The translations under genes were made by a program, and so were the position numbers. Of a stretch of 64,000 nucleotides of DNA, positions 63,597 to 64,000 are shown piece by piece. The DNA lies in contig NZ_CP063353.1 in the NCBI RefSeq assembly GCF_014931565.1, forward strand, positions 496,001-560,000, given 5' to 3'. Below the pieces are notes generated by a model. The model worked only from the letters and a program-made list of their open reading frames with translations, was not told the DNA's origin and made no database searches. Position 1 is the stretch's first letter, and each line of letters begins with the position of its first letter. The DNA is from Clostridium sp. 'deep sea' (GTDB lineage: Bacteria > Bacillota > UBA994 > PWPR01).

Positions 63597-64000
63597 TTAT
63601 TGTAAAAGCTCTACAATAACCTTTACTCCTTCAACTCTTCTAATAACAACAATAGCATTTTTATTAATAACTTCGCCATTTAAGCTACGAGCACTCCAAA
63701 TATCTCCGTCTACTTTAACTTGACCCTTGCTATGCATGTTATCAATATCAATAATTACTAAGGCATTTTTGCCAATTACTCGATTTACGGCTGTATGGGC
63801 CTCTGTTTGAACAGGAAATAACCCTTGCATAAATGGTTTTAGTGTAAAGAAAAATAACACTGAAGATAATAAGAAAGCCGCTACTTGAATCCAAATAATT
63901 GGAGTTACTAGCGCTACTAACATTGCTAAAATAGAGCCAGCTGCTATAGTTATTAAAAAGAATCCAACGGTTATAAATTCACCCACAAGCATTACAATTG
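63597..64000 (-). CDS. NfeD-like protein (partial, runs off the window)
   Basis: At least 131 residues: two or three hydrophobic segments (VGEFITVGFFLITIAAGSIL, IIWIQVAAFLLSSVLFFF) and a C-terminal OB-fold (VNRVIGKNALVIIDIDNM, GQVKVDGDIWSARS). The frame stays open to the window edge and the first membrane segment looks cut, so the true start is probably outside; ATG 63992 is inside it. Partner of the SPFH protein in membrane organisation. Confidence 0.85.
   Translation of the reverse strand, partial: IVMLVGEFITVGFFLITIAAGSILAMLVALVTPIIWIQVAAFLLSSVLFFFTLKPFMQGLFPVQTEAHTAVNRVIGKNALVIIDIDNMHSKGQVKVDGDIWSARSLNGEVINKNAIVVIRRVEGVKVIVELLQ

Overview
The window is a low-GC, gene-dense stretch of a spore-forming Firmicute, most likely an anaerobic member of the Clostridia. 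This rests on the IreB / RuvX / DUF1292 / MltG / U32 / Udk order, a pro-sigma-K gene, a sigma-H gene, RNase Y, QueH, NhaC, a ferredoxin-type aldo/keto reductase, frequent TTG and GTG starts, and strong GGAGG ribosome binding sites. I cannot name genus or species. No rRNA, CRISPR array or insertion sequence was seen.

Layout. 1-8.6 kb: a tightly coupled + strand run (aspS, an RseC-like protein, threonine aldolase, rarA, a YigZ-family protein, mnmA), then PRC-barrel, zinc-ribbon and AI-2E family genes. 8.6-16.5 kb: alaS, ireB, a ferredoxin-linked oxidoreductase, ruvX, DUF1292, mltG, a U32 protease and udk. 16.6-23.2 kb: sigK on the minus strand, yqeG, then ruvCAB-queH-queA-tgt (Holliday junction processing plus queuosine synthesis). 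23.4-29 kb: two very basic small proteins, one behind a sigma-K-like promoter, and a minus-strand glycan cluster (sugar-nucleotide dehydrogenase, GT2, GT-D fold and a relative) facing another GT2; this looks like a spore-surface or envelope glycan locus. 29.2-32.3 kb: recA, a frameshifted recX and rny. 32.4-36 kb: a membrane-anchored lipase-like protein and a two-component system. 36.4-37 kb: seven minus-strand tRNA genes. 37.2-37.9 kb: sigH, interrupted by a 36-bp tandem duplication that brings in a stop codon. 38-48.7 kb: a phosphatase, an unknown Cys-tailed protein, NhaC, a GH2-like protein lacking both catalytic glutamates, DUF4438, iadA, a CtpA-type protease, glycerate kinase, tRNA-Trp and pfkA. 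49-51 kb: two uncharacterised genes.

51.3-59.1 kb is the most interesting part. Three small Cys-containing peptide genes, all beginning with a similar M-x-F-[I/L] motif, are each followed by a hairpin and then by a closely related radical SAM/SPASM enzyme, with an ABC exporter between the first and second pairs. I read this as a three-armed RiPP (ribosomally made, modified peptide) locus in which paralogous maturases act on three quite different Cys patterns. A TCGACA element recurs upstream of three of its genes. 59.4-60.3 kb carries a Xer-type recombinase whose gene has a 28-bp dif-like palindrome just upstream of its start codon. 60.9-64 kb holds a hypothetical protein, a small ATPase, an SPFH/band-7 protein and an NfeD-like protein cut by the window edge.

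Three arrays of short variable palindromes joined by constant linkers (GGTGTGG or ATGAAG) sit in intergenic gaps. Start codons were moved inward from the longest frame where a ribosome binding site clearly favours a later start.
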